From assembly GCA_900323505.1 (NCBI GenBank), contig OOIN01000010.1, positions 248,001 to 312,000 on the forward strand: 64,000 bases of DNA, read 5' to 3'. This DNA is from Ustilago trichophora (taxonomy: Eukaryota > Basidiomycota > Ustilaginomycetes > Ustilaginales > Ustilaginaceae). The position numbers and the translations under genes were made by a program. Positions 1 to 10,088 of this stretch are shown here, in pieces. The notes below the pieces were generated by a model that saw only the letters and a program-made list of their open reading frames with translations, made no database searches and was not told the origin of the DNA. How positions within the stretch are numbered: the first letter of the stretch is position 1; the number at the start of each line of letters is the position of its first letter.

Positions 1-827
1 ACTCTGCCAGTCAGACAAGGCGACACAACCCAATCGAGTGGATCGGAATTCACCGAAAGCAAATCAGAGGACGGATGTACGACCACTCGAAAGCTACCAG
101 CTGCTGCTGTTGGCTGTTGGCTGCTGGCTGTTGGCCGCTGGCTGCTTGCGGTACCGTTGCTGCTGGTTGAAAGGTGGCTCGACGCTACTAGAAGATTAGT
201 AATTCTTTCAAGTACAAAAATTAATGCATATTTCATTTCTCGCTGCGAGCTGTAATCGACTCTTGAAGAAAATTTAATCGGCTGCAAGTCACGCCTTAAT
301 CAGGGAATACAACTTGGCTCCACCCTGCAGCTCATCGCATTTTTTTTTTTTCTTTCGTGGCGGCAATACCCTCAATCGGGCTCTGGCGCTCTAGCGCTGT
401 GGTGATGACCGAAATGGGAGATGAATGAGATGAAGGGATGGGCCCTGCCTGCTGTAGGTCTGCTCTGCGCATGATGCAAAGCGAGCACCGCCATGGCACA
501 TCTCTCTCCCTGTCTCTCTCCCTCTCTATCTTTGCTCTCTACCTGGACTGTGTCTGGCTTGCTCCCAGTGTGTCTCGGTGTGCTTTGCTGCGCCCGCTTG
601 TGCGTCCTGCCCGGCAGCCATTGGTCTGGCCCTTGCTCTCGTCCTTGTCGTGGAGGGAGACCAAATCAGCAAAGCGGCCGGCCTATCTCTTGACAAAGTC
701 GCGCTAAAGCTTTGAGCTTGGTCTGAACACGCCTCGCGCCTCTCATCCCTTGACGCTGTGATTGCTCCACACACACACAGACACGGCTACTGCGAGCCTC
801 TTTGCTCTATCCCCGCGTCCGTGTCCG

Positions 828-867
<40 letters not shown>

Positions 868-898
868 GGGCTCACTCTCGGCTCTGGCTCGCGGTCGA

Positions 899-934
<36 letters not shown>

Positions 935-1751
935 GTCCCCCTTGTCTGGATCTGCTCCGCCACGCCTCCCGTTCTGCCTGTTTGTGTGTCTCTCCGCCTC
1001 CGTCTCTGTCTGCTTTGACCCATCCGTCAGTCTCGTCTCATTCACATCGCAACCGCCGCTCCTCATTCTCATTCCCAACTTTGCTTCTCGTCCATTTCAT
1101 CTCATCTTTCCATCTCTCGCTCGGGTCCATTCCGACTCTCTTTGAAGCATCCACCATCGCTTGTCTTCCTCGACTCGTTCAGCACGCTTTTCATACCTGC
1201 TGCATCGCGGCTCTTCCGACACACACACATACAAACGCGCGCGCCCCATCCGCCACTCTTTCTCTCTCTCTCACACACACACATTTTCAGAGATTTCAGC
1301 TTGTCTTCGGCTTTCTTCCGACAGAATAAGGACTTGGTCGCTCTCTCGATCGTCACTCTTGCTGGAATCACGCTCCAAGTCTGAAATCGACGCTCGACTC
1401 CACCGAACGCTTTGATCGGATCACCTCCCAGTCGGTCTTTCTTCGAAGATAAACTCAGCTTTACCACACTTGACCAGAGTGCTGAGCGTTGCAAGTTTCA
1501 ACACCAACACCACCACCGCCACCGCCACCACAGTCATCCTTTCCTACGCACCCTGAAGCACATCGACAAGGCTTAAGAACTAGCATCTCGATTCCGAAGC
1601 ACTCAGTCTCTTCTCGTTTGCTTCTTGTACCCAAAGCGGCTCCGATCACCTTCATCCAGGCCATCTTGGACTACATCGATACGCCGCTCGTACAGCAAGC
1701 TTCACGCGCTCGCCTCTCGATCCACTCGGCTTTATACCGAGAACTGTGGAG
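1..1751. other. Upstream non-coding region of the forkhead gene
   Basis: No gene can be supported here. The first 252 bases are open in forward frame 1, but this stretch consists largely of TGGCTG-type repeats and has no recognisable protein character; it could at most be the end of a gene lying to the left. From about 500 to 1330 the plus strand is strongly pyrimidine-rich with CT microsatellites, which in smut fungi is typical of promoters and long 5' leaders. I take 500-1751 as promoter plus leader of the forkhead gene. Confidence 0.5.
832..930. repeat. Two (CT)n microsatellites
   Basis: Uninterrupted CT dinucleotide runs at about 832-861 and 903-930, separated by about 40 bases of mixed sequence. 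They lie in the pyrimidine-rich leader upstream of the forkhead gene. All open frames across them are Ser/Leu repeats and are not genes. Confidence 0.9.
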
Positions 1752-3755
1752 ATGGACATGAATGCCACCATGTCCTCTTATCAGGGCTCTGGCGCCAATA
1801 GCCCCGCCATTGGGCATGGTTCAACCAACCAATTCTCGCATCCCATATCTGGAACCTCGTTGACCGCCCCTGCTTCCCCATCTGGAGCCTACACCGCCTC
1901 GGCGCTTGCGTATGCAAATGCTCAGCTCTCTCAGTATGCTGCCACCGGAGGCTCGGCTGCTATCCCTGCCCATCTCAACCCGCACACCCTCAGCTCTGCC
2001 CTTTCAGACTACTCGATCAGTCTGCCCAACTCTGCCGCCTCGTCGCCCGGGGCAACTCCTCGCCGCTTGCCTGGGACCGGTACGTCGACTCCTGGCGGCA
2101 ACTCGCGTGTAGCTGCAAGTGCCATCACAGGCAAGCGACTCAACTGGAGCGAAATGATCTGTCAGACCATCGCCGAGAGCGAGAGTGGTCGTCTCGTCAT
2201 TCAAGACCTCTTTGAAGGCATGTGTTCCAAATTCCCCGAAATCCGCGAATGGGCCTTTGGCAAGGACTGGGAGGCCCGGGTCAAGAATCGAATCAAATCG
2301 ACCCTCTCCATCAAAGGTAACCTCTTTGTCAAAGTACCAAGACCTAGTAGCGCTGCTGGAAAGGGTAGCTGGTGGACGCTCAGTCCCGAAGCGCAGGAAG
2401 CTTGGAAGACGGGCCGCGTGGCCAACGTCGTCAAGAACAATGCGCACAGCCGTGCAGGCAGTGCAGGTCCTAGCAGCATTCACGGTTCGCCCGTCCGAAC
2501 TGTCAGCTCAAAGTTTGGCACCTCTTCCCATACGACCAACCCACCTTACCTCATCCAAGGCTCCCATGCGCATCAGAACCATAGCCAACGTACATCACCA
2601 CTCGGATTGGGTCTCAACCAGGCTTCCAACTATGGCAGCCCGCTAGCAAACAATTTCAACTTTGGCGATTCTCTGCCCATGGTCGGCCAAGCTTCCCAGA
2701 ATAGTGCACTGCCGAGCAATTTGGGCCTTGGCGGTGACGATACGAACCTCAGCTTGGGCCAGCAGCAGCCTATGGTGTCCCAGTCGATGCAAGATCAAGC
2801 GCAGAACGCTCAAGCCAGCATGGCTCCGCAGAACTTTGCCAATCTTGCCTTTATGCAGTCCAATGCGCCTCAGCCTCTTGGAACCGCACAAAGCGTGCCG
2901 CATCTTGGCGGCCCACAGTCCATGCCCTTCCCAGCTCAGGGGCAGGACCTGTCCGCAGCCAATCTGGCCAACTTTGCCAATTTCAGCAACAACGACTACT
3001 CTGCGCTCTTTGCCGGTATTCCAGGCTTTGACGCCAACGCCTTTGCAGCTACAAATAATGCCAACAATGGCCAGGTCAACATGGGTATGGGTGCTTATAG
3101 TCTTGAGCAGAACAACCATCCTTTCGGAGGCAGCATTCCTGGTGCTTACACTCTGCTCCAAAACCAGCAGCAACAGCAGCAGCAGCAGCAACAGCAACAA
3201 CAGGGTCAAGCAAACAATGGCGCTTATCCAAGCTTTGGCACCGGCATGTATGCAAGTCTCCAACAAGGCACTCAGCAGCAAATGCCAGGGCAGGCGCAGC
3301 GTAACCCCAACCAGAATCAGAACCAGGGTCAAAATCAGGGACAGGGTACTCCATCGCAGCAGCCCCAATCGCAGCCGGGGCAACAGCCACAGCAGCAGCA
3401 ACCACAGCAATCGCAACAGCCACAGCAACAGGGCCAGCCTCAGCAGATTCAGCAACAACAACAACAGAACAACAACAACAACAACAACAGCGGTATGGCC
3501 TCCAGCTACACTGGCAGCTTCCCTGGTTCAAGCCCCTTTCCACCCAGTAACGGGCTAGAAGGTCCTTCACCAGCCGACTCGACCTGGTTCTCCTTCACCC
3601 CTCTTGTCCAGGCGACGAATGACACGAACGATAGCAACAACTCTTCTTCTGCCCTCGGCCAATTGGGTGGTGAAGGTTCTCGCAAGCGTAGAACTTCGGA
3701 GGGTCTTAGGGATCTGACAGATTTCCAACTGCCTCCACCTCAGTCTGGTTCTTGA
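1752..3755 (+). CDS. Forkhead-domain transcription factor with a divergent recognition helix
   Basis: A single-exon gene for a 667-residue protein. I start at the ATG at 1752 (MDMNATMSS); the frame is open slightly upstream, but only to a GTG. Residues about 128-218 form a forkhead (winged-helix) domain: LNWSEMICQTIAES, a second helix with LFEGMCSKFPEIREW, then LFVKVPRP and the wing motif GKGSWWTLSP. A forkhead domain implies a nuclear DNA-binding regulator. Where most members have the recognition-helix core IRHNLS, this protein has RIKSTLS, so the usual Asn/His base contacts are absent. The rest is low complexity: a Ser/Ala/Pro-rich N-terminus, two glutamine tracts (DNA about 3163-3201 and 3350-3475) ending in an asparagine run, and a basic GSRKRRTSE motif near the end that may be a nuclear localisation signal. 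The targets are unknown. Family assignment is confident; sequence-specific DNA binding is not. Confidence 0.85.
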   Translation: MDMNATMSSYQGSGANSPAIGHGSTNQFSHPISGTSLTAPASPSGAYTASALAYANAQLSQYAATGGSAAIPAHLNPHTLSSALSDYSISLPNSAASSPGATPRRLPGTGTSTPGGNSRVAASAITGKRLNWSEMICQTIAESESGRLVIQDLFEGMCSKFPEIREWAFGKDWEARVKNRIKSTLSIKGNLFVKVPRPSSAAGKGSWWTLSPEAQEAWKTGRVANVVKNNAHSRAGSAGPSSIHGSPVRTVSSKFGTSSHTTNPPYLIQGSHAHQNHSQRTSPLGLGLNQASNYGSPLANNFNFGDSLPMVGQASQNSALPSNLGLGGDDTNLSLGQQQPMVSQSMQDQAQNAQASMAPQNFANLAFMQSNAPQPLGTAQSVPHLGGPQSMPFPAQGQDLSAANLANFANFSNNDYSALFAGIPGFDANAFAATNNANNGQVNMGMGAYSLEQNNHPFGGSIPGAYTLLQNQQQQQQQQQQQQQGQANNGAYPSFGTGMYASLQQGTQQQMPGQAQRNPNQNQNQGQNQGQGTPSQQPQSQPGQQPQQQQPQQSQQPQQQGQPQQIQQQQQQNNNNNNNSGMASSYTGSFPGSSPFPPSNGLEGPSPADSTWFSFTPLVQATNDTNDSNNSSSALGQLGGEGSRKRRTSEGLRDLTDFQLPPPQSGS

Positions 3756-4816
3756 GGTATTTCCCTTTTCACTCACTCCCACTCCTCACTCGCACGCTCG
3801 CTGGATAGATACCTTTCTTTGTTCACCTTCGCCACAATTCTGTCACTTTTGCTGTGATTCTACCTCCTCTTATTTTTAGCCCCCCTTTGTTTTTGGCGAT
3901 AGCTCTTCCCCTTCCCTTCCTTTCATTTTACTCTCTCTTTACTCTCTCTGCTGGATGATTCAATCAATCTTTGGACTTGTATGACACAATGAAGTTTTAT
4001 TTTATTTTGCTTTTTATCTTATTTTTGGGGTGTGTGTGTCTTGACTTTGTTACTTTTGCCAGTGTGATAAGTTGATATGAGCTCAGGCACGAAAAACTAC
4101 AGTACTGTAAAATCTTCCAAATCCCAAAGCCTAGAATGAACAACAATCAGCGGGTACAAAGCAACTGTCAAAATTGTTTTTCCCCGTTTTTTCATCCACC
4201 CACTCAACTTAATGCGTCGCATCCAATCTGGTAATGTCATCCAAACTTGACAACCGCTTCACTTTGACATCAGACACACCAACAAGACTTCACACCCAAC
4301 CATTATATATTTTGGCTCCATTCTAACATCCTGTGACCTGGTTTCACCACCATCGCCAACACCACTGCATCTCAGCAACTTGCCATCATCCACACACAAA
4401 CAAACATCGCACACTCTGCACGTAATCAAATCGATGCATCATCATTAGAAATTGCATTTCACAAGGGAAAAAAAAACTAAAGGTTAGATTTGGGTTGGAG
4501 GCTGTGACGGACAGAGACCCACGACGAGATAACGCGTGGGCCCTTCTATTAGGGGGGAGCTCAGCAGAAAAAAAAAGAGGTATTTGTGCGTGTGTGTGTC
4601 GCTAACGAGGAACGGGGGAATCATCGTGCATGATCGAACCTTGTCGTGTTCGGGGGGTATAGCCTGGCCCAGTGGAAGTGAGCACCGGGCAAGGGGAAGA
4701 CAAGAGGAGAATCAAAAAGCCGCGGACCCAGAAATTGGAAAGGGCATGCAAAAGAATCCGGAAGAGACAGAGAGAGAGAAAAACATGAGCGGAACCTATC
4801 AAAGGCGCACACATGT
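3756..4816. other. Convergent 3' region between the forkhead and Ala/Glu-rich genes
   Basis: No gene is seen. Bases 3756-4060 are T-rich and presumably hold the forkhead 3' UTR. A TACAGTACTGTA double motif lies near 4106. The minus-strand gene ends at 4817, so both flanking genes terminate here. Confidence 0.6.
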
Positions 4817-5789
4817 TTAGGCAGCAGCAGCGACGGGAGCGCTGGCCTCGGGTGCCTTGACGACGACGGGAGCGACAGGGGCGGGGGCAACAACGTCCTC
4901 GGCAACCTTCTCCTCGACGGGGCTGACCTCCTCGGTGGCCTCAACGGCGGGGGCGGCCTCCTCGGCCTTCTCCTCAGCGGCGGGCTTCTCCTCGGTCTTC
5001 TTGGGGGCCTTGTGGAAGAGAGCACCGAACTTGCCGCTCAGACGACGACCGAGCTTGATCTTCTGGGCAGCGACATCGGGAGCAGGGGCGTCACCCTTGG
5101 CAGCCTCGTCAATCTTGACAGACTCCTCAGCGACGGGAGCAGCCTCCTCGACGACGGCGGGGGTCTCCTCAACAGCGGCGGGCTCGGCAGCCTCGGTAGT
5201 CTCAGCGGGGGCAGCGACCTCCTCAGCAGGGGCGGCAGCAGCCTCTTCGGTAACGGGCTCCTCCTTGGTGGCAGCGGCGCTCTTCTCCTTCTTGGCGGTC
5301 TTCTCCTTGAAGGCACCGAGGAGCTTGCCAATGAACGACTGGCGCTTCTCCTTCTTGGGCGAAGCCTCCTTAGCAGCCTCCTCAGTGGCAGCGGGGGCCT
5401 CCTCGGTAGAAGCAGCAGCCTCTTCGGGCTGGGCCTCGGTGACGGCCTCAGCGATAGCGGGGGCAGCAGCAGTCTCCTCGGTGGTAGCGGCGGGCTCAGC
5501 GGCAGCAGCCTTCTCTACGACAGCCTGTGGCATGCAAAGACGAAAAAAAAGCATTAACATCATGTGCGGCAAGAGCGATTGATAATGGTCAGCACTGTTA
5601 TGTAGGAAGTTGAGCGGTGGACGGTCAAAATGCGAGAGGCCGATGAATACTCACAGCCTCGGCGGGGGCAGCAGCCTCCTCAGCGGGAGCGGCAGCCTCG
5701 GTGGCAGCAGGAGTCTCCTCGACAACGGGAGCAGCGACCTCCTCAACGGGGGCGACGACGGCGGGGGTGGTCTCAGGAGCGGCAGACAT
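4817..5789 (-). CDS. Ala/Glu/Pro-rich protein with two basic amphipathic motifs
   Basis: Two exons on the minus strand. Exon 1 is 5655-5789 (45 codons, starts MSAAPETTPA) and ends at a GTGAGT donor. A 130-base intron ends in CACAG. Exon 2 is 4817-5524. The product is 280 residues, with no signal peptide or membrane segment. Most of it is Ala, Glu, Pro and Val, apparently disordered and acidic. Two basic, hydrophobic islands interrupt this: KRQSFIGKLLGAFKEKTAKK and KIKLGRRLSGKFGALFHKAP. They share the pattern R-x-S, a few residues, G-K, hydrophobics, A-[LF], then Lys-rich sequence. Each contains an R-x-S or R-R-x-S site that could be phosphorylated by a PKA-type kinase; this is an inference from the motif. 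Codon choice is narrow, suggesting high expression. I recognise no named family. Confidence 0.8.
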
Positions 5790-5947
5790 GGTGAAGAGTG
5801 TTGACAGAAAGGTCGAAGAGAAGAACGTAAAAGAGAGATGCGGGTATTATTCGACGTGTGGATACGACGATGATGATGGTGGTGGTGATATAGGGGGATA
5901 GTGTGCAGAGAGAAGAGAGGAAGGGTGATGGATGCTGCTCAGTCGAG

Positions 5948-5954
5948 TATATAA
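5948..5954 (-). promoter_or_regulatory. Possible TATA box of the Ala/Glu-rich gene
   Basis: TATATA, read on the minus strand as TTTATATAC, lies about 160 bases upstream of the ATG at 5789. A purine-rich strand (pyrimidine-rich in the direction of the gene) lies at about 5900-6060. Position and sequence suit a core promoter, but there is no direct proof. Confidence 0.35.
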
Positions 5955-6639
5955 AGGAGAAAGATAAGGAGTCTCTGGCAGGCAGAGTGCAGAAGTGCGG
6001 GCAGAGGCAAGAGGAGAGGGAGAGAGAGAGAGTTGGGGCGGGACACTTTTTTTTTTTTTTTCTCCTTTCTTTCGTTGCATTGTTTCCTCTGAATTCGCTG
6101 CGTTTCTCTAGTGATGCTGCTGCTGAATGCCCCTTTCGATTGAATCTTAAAAGAGTGCTGTGCTTTTTGGTGGGTTGATCTCTCGGCAGACCAGGAGGAC
6201 AGCGCTGAGTGTCGGTGTGTTCCGCAATGCAATGCGTGAATCCAGCGTGAAATGAAGTGATGCAGCGCGTGATATGATAGGACGACGACGAGACCGAAAT
6301 GTGTACGCGGGATAGCGCCGTCAAGCTTGTAAGCTGCGTGTGTATTTGTGAGTGTCGAGAGTGCAGTAGAACGGCATGCGAACGAGACTGTCGGTTCTAG
6401 CCGTTCTCTGGTTCTCTGGCGTGATGGCGAACAAAGGGCAGACAAGCGGGATCGATACAAGAGAGGGAGAGGATTGACTTTGGCTCAGTGCTTAGTCTCT
6501 CTCGGTGAGTTTGCCGTTTTGGCTTCAGAACGCCACCAGAGAACACCAACACCTCACGCAGGGGGCAGGCGCGGGCCGAGCGAGAGAGAAAGAGCGTCCA
6601 TATTGAATCGACCAGAAGAGGAGGGGCGAGCACAACACG

Positions 6640-6658
6640 CACACACACATACATACAC

Positions 6659-6688
<30 letters not shown>
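6640..6688. repeat. (CA)n / CATA microsatellite
   Basis: CA dinucleotide repeats interrupted by ATACATA units. A shorter pure CA run lies at about 7303-7326. Both are non-coding simple repeats. Confidence 0.85.
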
Positions 6689-6689
<1 letters not shown>

Positions 6690-6772
6690 AGCACTTTCGA
6701 GGGTGTAAGGGGCCAAGTGCAGCAGATATCGGATACGCCAAACCTGTGCAAGCACCTGGCATGAAAGCCCAC

Positions 6773-6830
6773 CACCAAGACCTTTTTTTTGTTTTTGTTG
6801 AAAAGGTTTTAAGAAAAAAAGGTCTTGGTG
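6773..6830. repeat. Perfect 17-bp inverted repeat (hairpin)
   Basis: Left arm 6773-6789 (CACCAAGACCTTTTTTT) and right arm 6814-6830 (AAAAAAAGGTCTTGGTG) are exact reverse complements separated by 24 bases of T- and A-rich sequence. Pairing continues outside after one mismatch (6769-6771 with 6832-6834). It could be a remnant of a small inverted-repeat element, a structured RNA, or a cruciform-prone site. Confidence 0.8.
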
Positions 6831-9800
6831 TTGGACTGAGTTGATGCCGAGCGTCGACCTCGAGCCAGTGTGAGACCTGGCGCACTTTTTTGAGAGCTAC
6901 GGCCAGTATAGTGCCAATGAGTCAGAGCTTGAAATAGAGAGAGGCTTGGAATTGGACTTGGGCCTCGTGATTGCATAGGGATCAAGTGTCGGGATGCAGG
7001 CGAGCAGGTCGGGTAGGATTTTTTGGTGCCAAACAACTGCATTCTGCAGCATTCGACAAGCATCTCGCGCCATTGGACAGTTGACGCAACGCGACTCTCT
7101 CTAGCCAAACCAGCGGATCTGCCGCTGTGGACATGTTTCACCCTTCACTTTTCAAAAAAAAAAAAAAATCTCCTAAAAGTTTAGTTTTAAAAAAAAAAAA
7201 AAAAAAGTGGCTGGCGCTCTAGCTCCGCTCTGTATTGCACCGCGTAGATCTTTTGGCTTTCAATCACGGCACAGGGAGAAAGAGAGAGATCACTTGACTC
7301 GAAACACACACACACACACACACACACGGGAAGTGCCATCCAGTATCAACATCGATGTCGATGTCCGTGTTGTGTTAGAGAGACGGGCCATTTGTTCCCT
7401 TATGTTTGTGTTTGCAATTCGGATGTGGCCGCGTTTCAGCATATCTCTCTCTCCCTCTCTCTCGGCGAACAAGATTGTGGGCGCGAGAGTAAACTTGAAA
7501 CATGAAGAAGCGGCGTCAGAGTGGACAAGATGCTTAGTAGTCGCCCACTTCTTAGGTTGCGTCAAGTTGAGACCTCCAAGCTTTGGTGGGTGACTCGTAC
7601 AACAGGAGCAGCACAACTCTGAGCTTGACGGTTGTTGCCTTTTCCTGCAGCAAGGTTGCAGCAACAAAGGAATGCGATTTTAGAAGAGAAAAATGGCCGT
7701 TCTGTTTCGGCCTCCGTCTCTGGCCTCTACTGCTCTTCATTCTCTTCCTTGATGCTTTATGGCCAAGTCGATTGCAAAGCATATTCTGTACACCGAGTTG
7801 ATCAAAGGCATGGCCCTGCTTCGGAGCAGGTCTGACCACCTGTTTTCTGTTTCGACGCGTTCCTCATCGCTGAACCGAAGGGTGAAATCTCGCATCTGCG
7901 ATGGTGATCAAGGGTTCAGTTGCTCTCTAATTTATTTTATTTTTTTTGTTTCTTTTTCTTTTTTTCCCACCTTTCAGCTGCACTTGACTCCTGACTGAGA
8001 GTCGACTTGAAGCAACTGCCGCAACACACGCGCGCGCACACTGCTCTCTTGACAGCTTGGCATCTAAATCCACACTCGCCAGCCACTTATATTCATTCGC
8101 CGCATACAAAGACGTGCGCGATCAATTGGCCGTCAGCGCATCTACCCACCACCAACGTCATGATGTCGCTGTTTGGTAGTTGTTGCTTTGAGTTGTTGTA
8201 TGTGCTTCCAAATGCGAGAGAGAGACTCTATCGATGAGAGGGCTTGGTCGGAGAACGAAAAATATCAAAAATTAGGAAATTTGTCGGATCTCTGTCTGTG
8301 ATTCAACAGCGAGCAAGGCGCGAAACCGAAATGCACAAGGCAGGCAGAAGCTCGCTTGCTTGCTTGCTTGCTTGCTGTCTTCATTTGTTCACCAGCACCA
8401 CCACTCTCTGGCAGGCAAGCGTGGCTGCTGCAGGGGGTCAAGCATTCATCGAAATTCCAAGAACGGGACGCGAATGCTCCCTGTACTCACTCTACTGTAC
8501 CATACAATGAAGACCACCATGCTCCTGTTTGCCGCGGTCCCAGAATCGACGGCTTTGTCGGTCTGGACAGCACCCACGTTGCCATTTCGGATCGACTGCC
8601 AAGATTGCTTGGAGGTGATCAATGGTTGCTAAAGCGCTTGCTGGCGGAAGGACAACCCTACTCTTCTAGCTCGGGGCGTCGTCTCGAGAACTCAGGTAGA
8701 GCCAACAGGGCGCCGCACGACGCCATCTTCTTGGACGCTAGACTCGCAACAAGCAGGAGAAACAAAGTGTTACGCCGTCGTCTCATTGGTCAGACTCTCT
8801 GGGTATATTTGGCGAGAAAGGATGCGAGAATTCCGAGGCAAGCGCCTTCCAGCTGCAGTCTCACCTGTCAAGCTTTCTCAGTTGTCGAAAAAGAAAAAAA
8901 GTGGAAGCGAGAAGGCAAACGCAGAGCGATTCCCAAACCACCATGCACAAAGCTGCATCTTTGATTGACCAACTGCATCCAATTGGCGGCTCGATATGCC
9001 ACTCTCTGCTCGCTTCTCTCTCAAATCTTCTCCGGCTTCAAACTGCACAGAAAACATGCTCTCGTTTGCGCTAGATCGCCGCAACCCATAAGTCACTCTA
9101 TACAGAATCTGCTCGACTGCGATGCGAGGGGACAACGATTCTCAGCAGCGCGCCATTTGCGCCCCGAAGAGGCAGACGAATGTTCTACAGCAGGAAGAAG
9201 ATCGGTGATCAAGATGTTCCATCGGTCAAGAGATTCTCGTGCCTTGATAAACCTGACTGTATCGCCGTCGTGACTCAAGCGTCACTGACAAGCGAGAAAG
9301 GGAATTGAACGAAGAAAGAGCGATGACGCGAGTCCTTCGGATGTTACACCATGCTTCCCAACAAGCAGCTTTTTATAGACCACACGCTTTTCACGACCTA
9401 ACATTCTTCATCCAAAAGTGGACGTTTCACGTGGACAAGAGGTGCGGGCCTCGGTGCTTTCCGTGCTGGCACAAAAAACAAAAGTATTAATAAGGCGCAT
9501 TCAAGGACCGCGCGAATTTTTTCAAGTGAGGACAAGGCATGATTTTGTATTCGGTTTTGCCTCCACACCAACATAACGTTACAGTACACGAGTCAAAGCT
9601 TGAACGTCACACCACCAAAAAGGCTGTGTGCGACACAGGAAAACGTCACACAGCTGAGCCACAGACTAACAACCGACTGCGCAAAGGCCACATGCCTTTG
9701 CAATCCATCCATCCATCCTTCCGCCCGCCTTTCCCTTTGATCCGCATTTTGACATTTTTTCACCGACACAGCCAGAGAAAAATTCCAGTTCAGGAACCTC

Positions 9801-10088
9801 TCTTTGTGTGCTCTCTCTTGACGTGACTGTTGTACTGTAGCCCAAGTCGCTTCCATTTCGATCGAATCAAATTGGACATTCGCAAATGGCCCGTTCGTGA
9901 GCCTGAAGCACAATTCAAAATCAAAAGTGACGTTGCTGTTGCCGCTGCTGCTGCTAGTTTCTTCTATGCAGGACGTTTTTGCGTTCGTACATTCCTTTCC
10001 TTCCTTCTGTCAAGCATCCATCAAGACGACCATTCAACCAGTTGAACCTCACAACAACTGCTGGCTCGCGCACAAGTGATCGACCATC

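Larger units (their letters stand above)
5790..10088. other. 4.3-kb gene-poor divergent intergenic region
   Basis: This lies between two genes that point away from each other (Ala/Glu-rich protein to the left, CDP-diacylglycerol synthase to the right). The open frames in it are short, many lack an ATG, and they cross CA, CT or A-tracts. None shows a recognisable domain. The longest, about 8356-8964 (+), opens at TTG rather than ATG. A 41-codon ATG frame from 8507 to 8632 begins like a secretion signal but has no other support. Contents: TATA-like element near 5948, hairpin 6773-6830, CA repeats near 6640-6690 and 7303-7326, A-tracts at 7154-7168 and 7189-7206, and scattered TACTGTA motifs. 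A non-coding RNA or a spliced short-exon gene cannot be excluded. Confidence 0.5.

Noticed and set aside
758..1329. Several overlapping long frames on both strands rich in Ser/Leu or Arg/Glu
   Set aside because: They are translations of CT microsatellites with no domain.
8507..8632. 41-codon ATG frame that might encode a tiny secreted peptide
   Set aside because: Too short, with no cleavage-site context or conserved cysteine pattern beyond two Cys; listed only inside the intergenic entry.
8356..8964. 202-codon frame with a signal-peptide-like start
   Set aside because: It opens at TTG inside a TTGC repeat, has no ATG at the right place, and the rest is random-looking.
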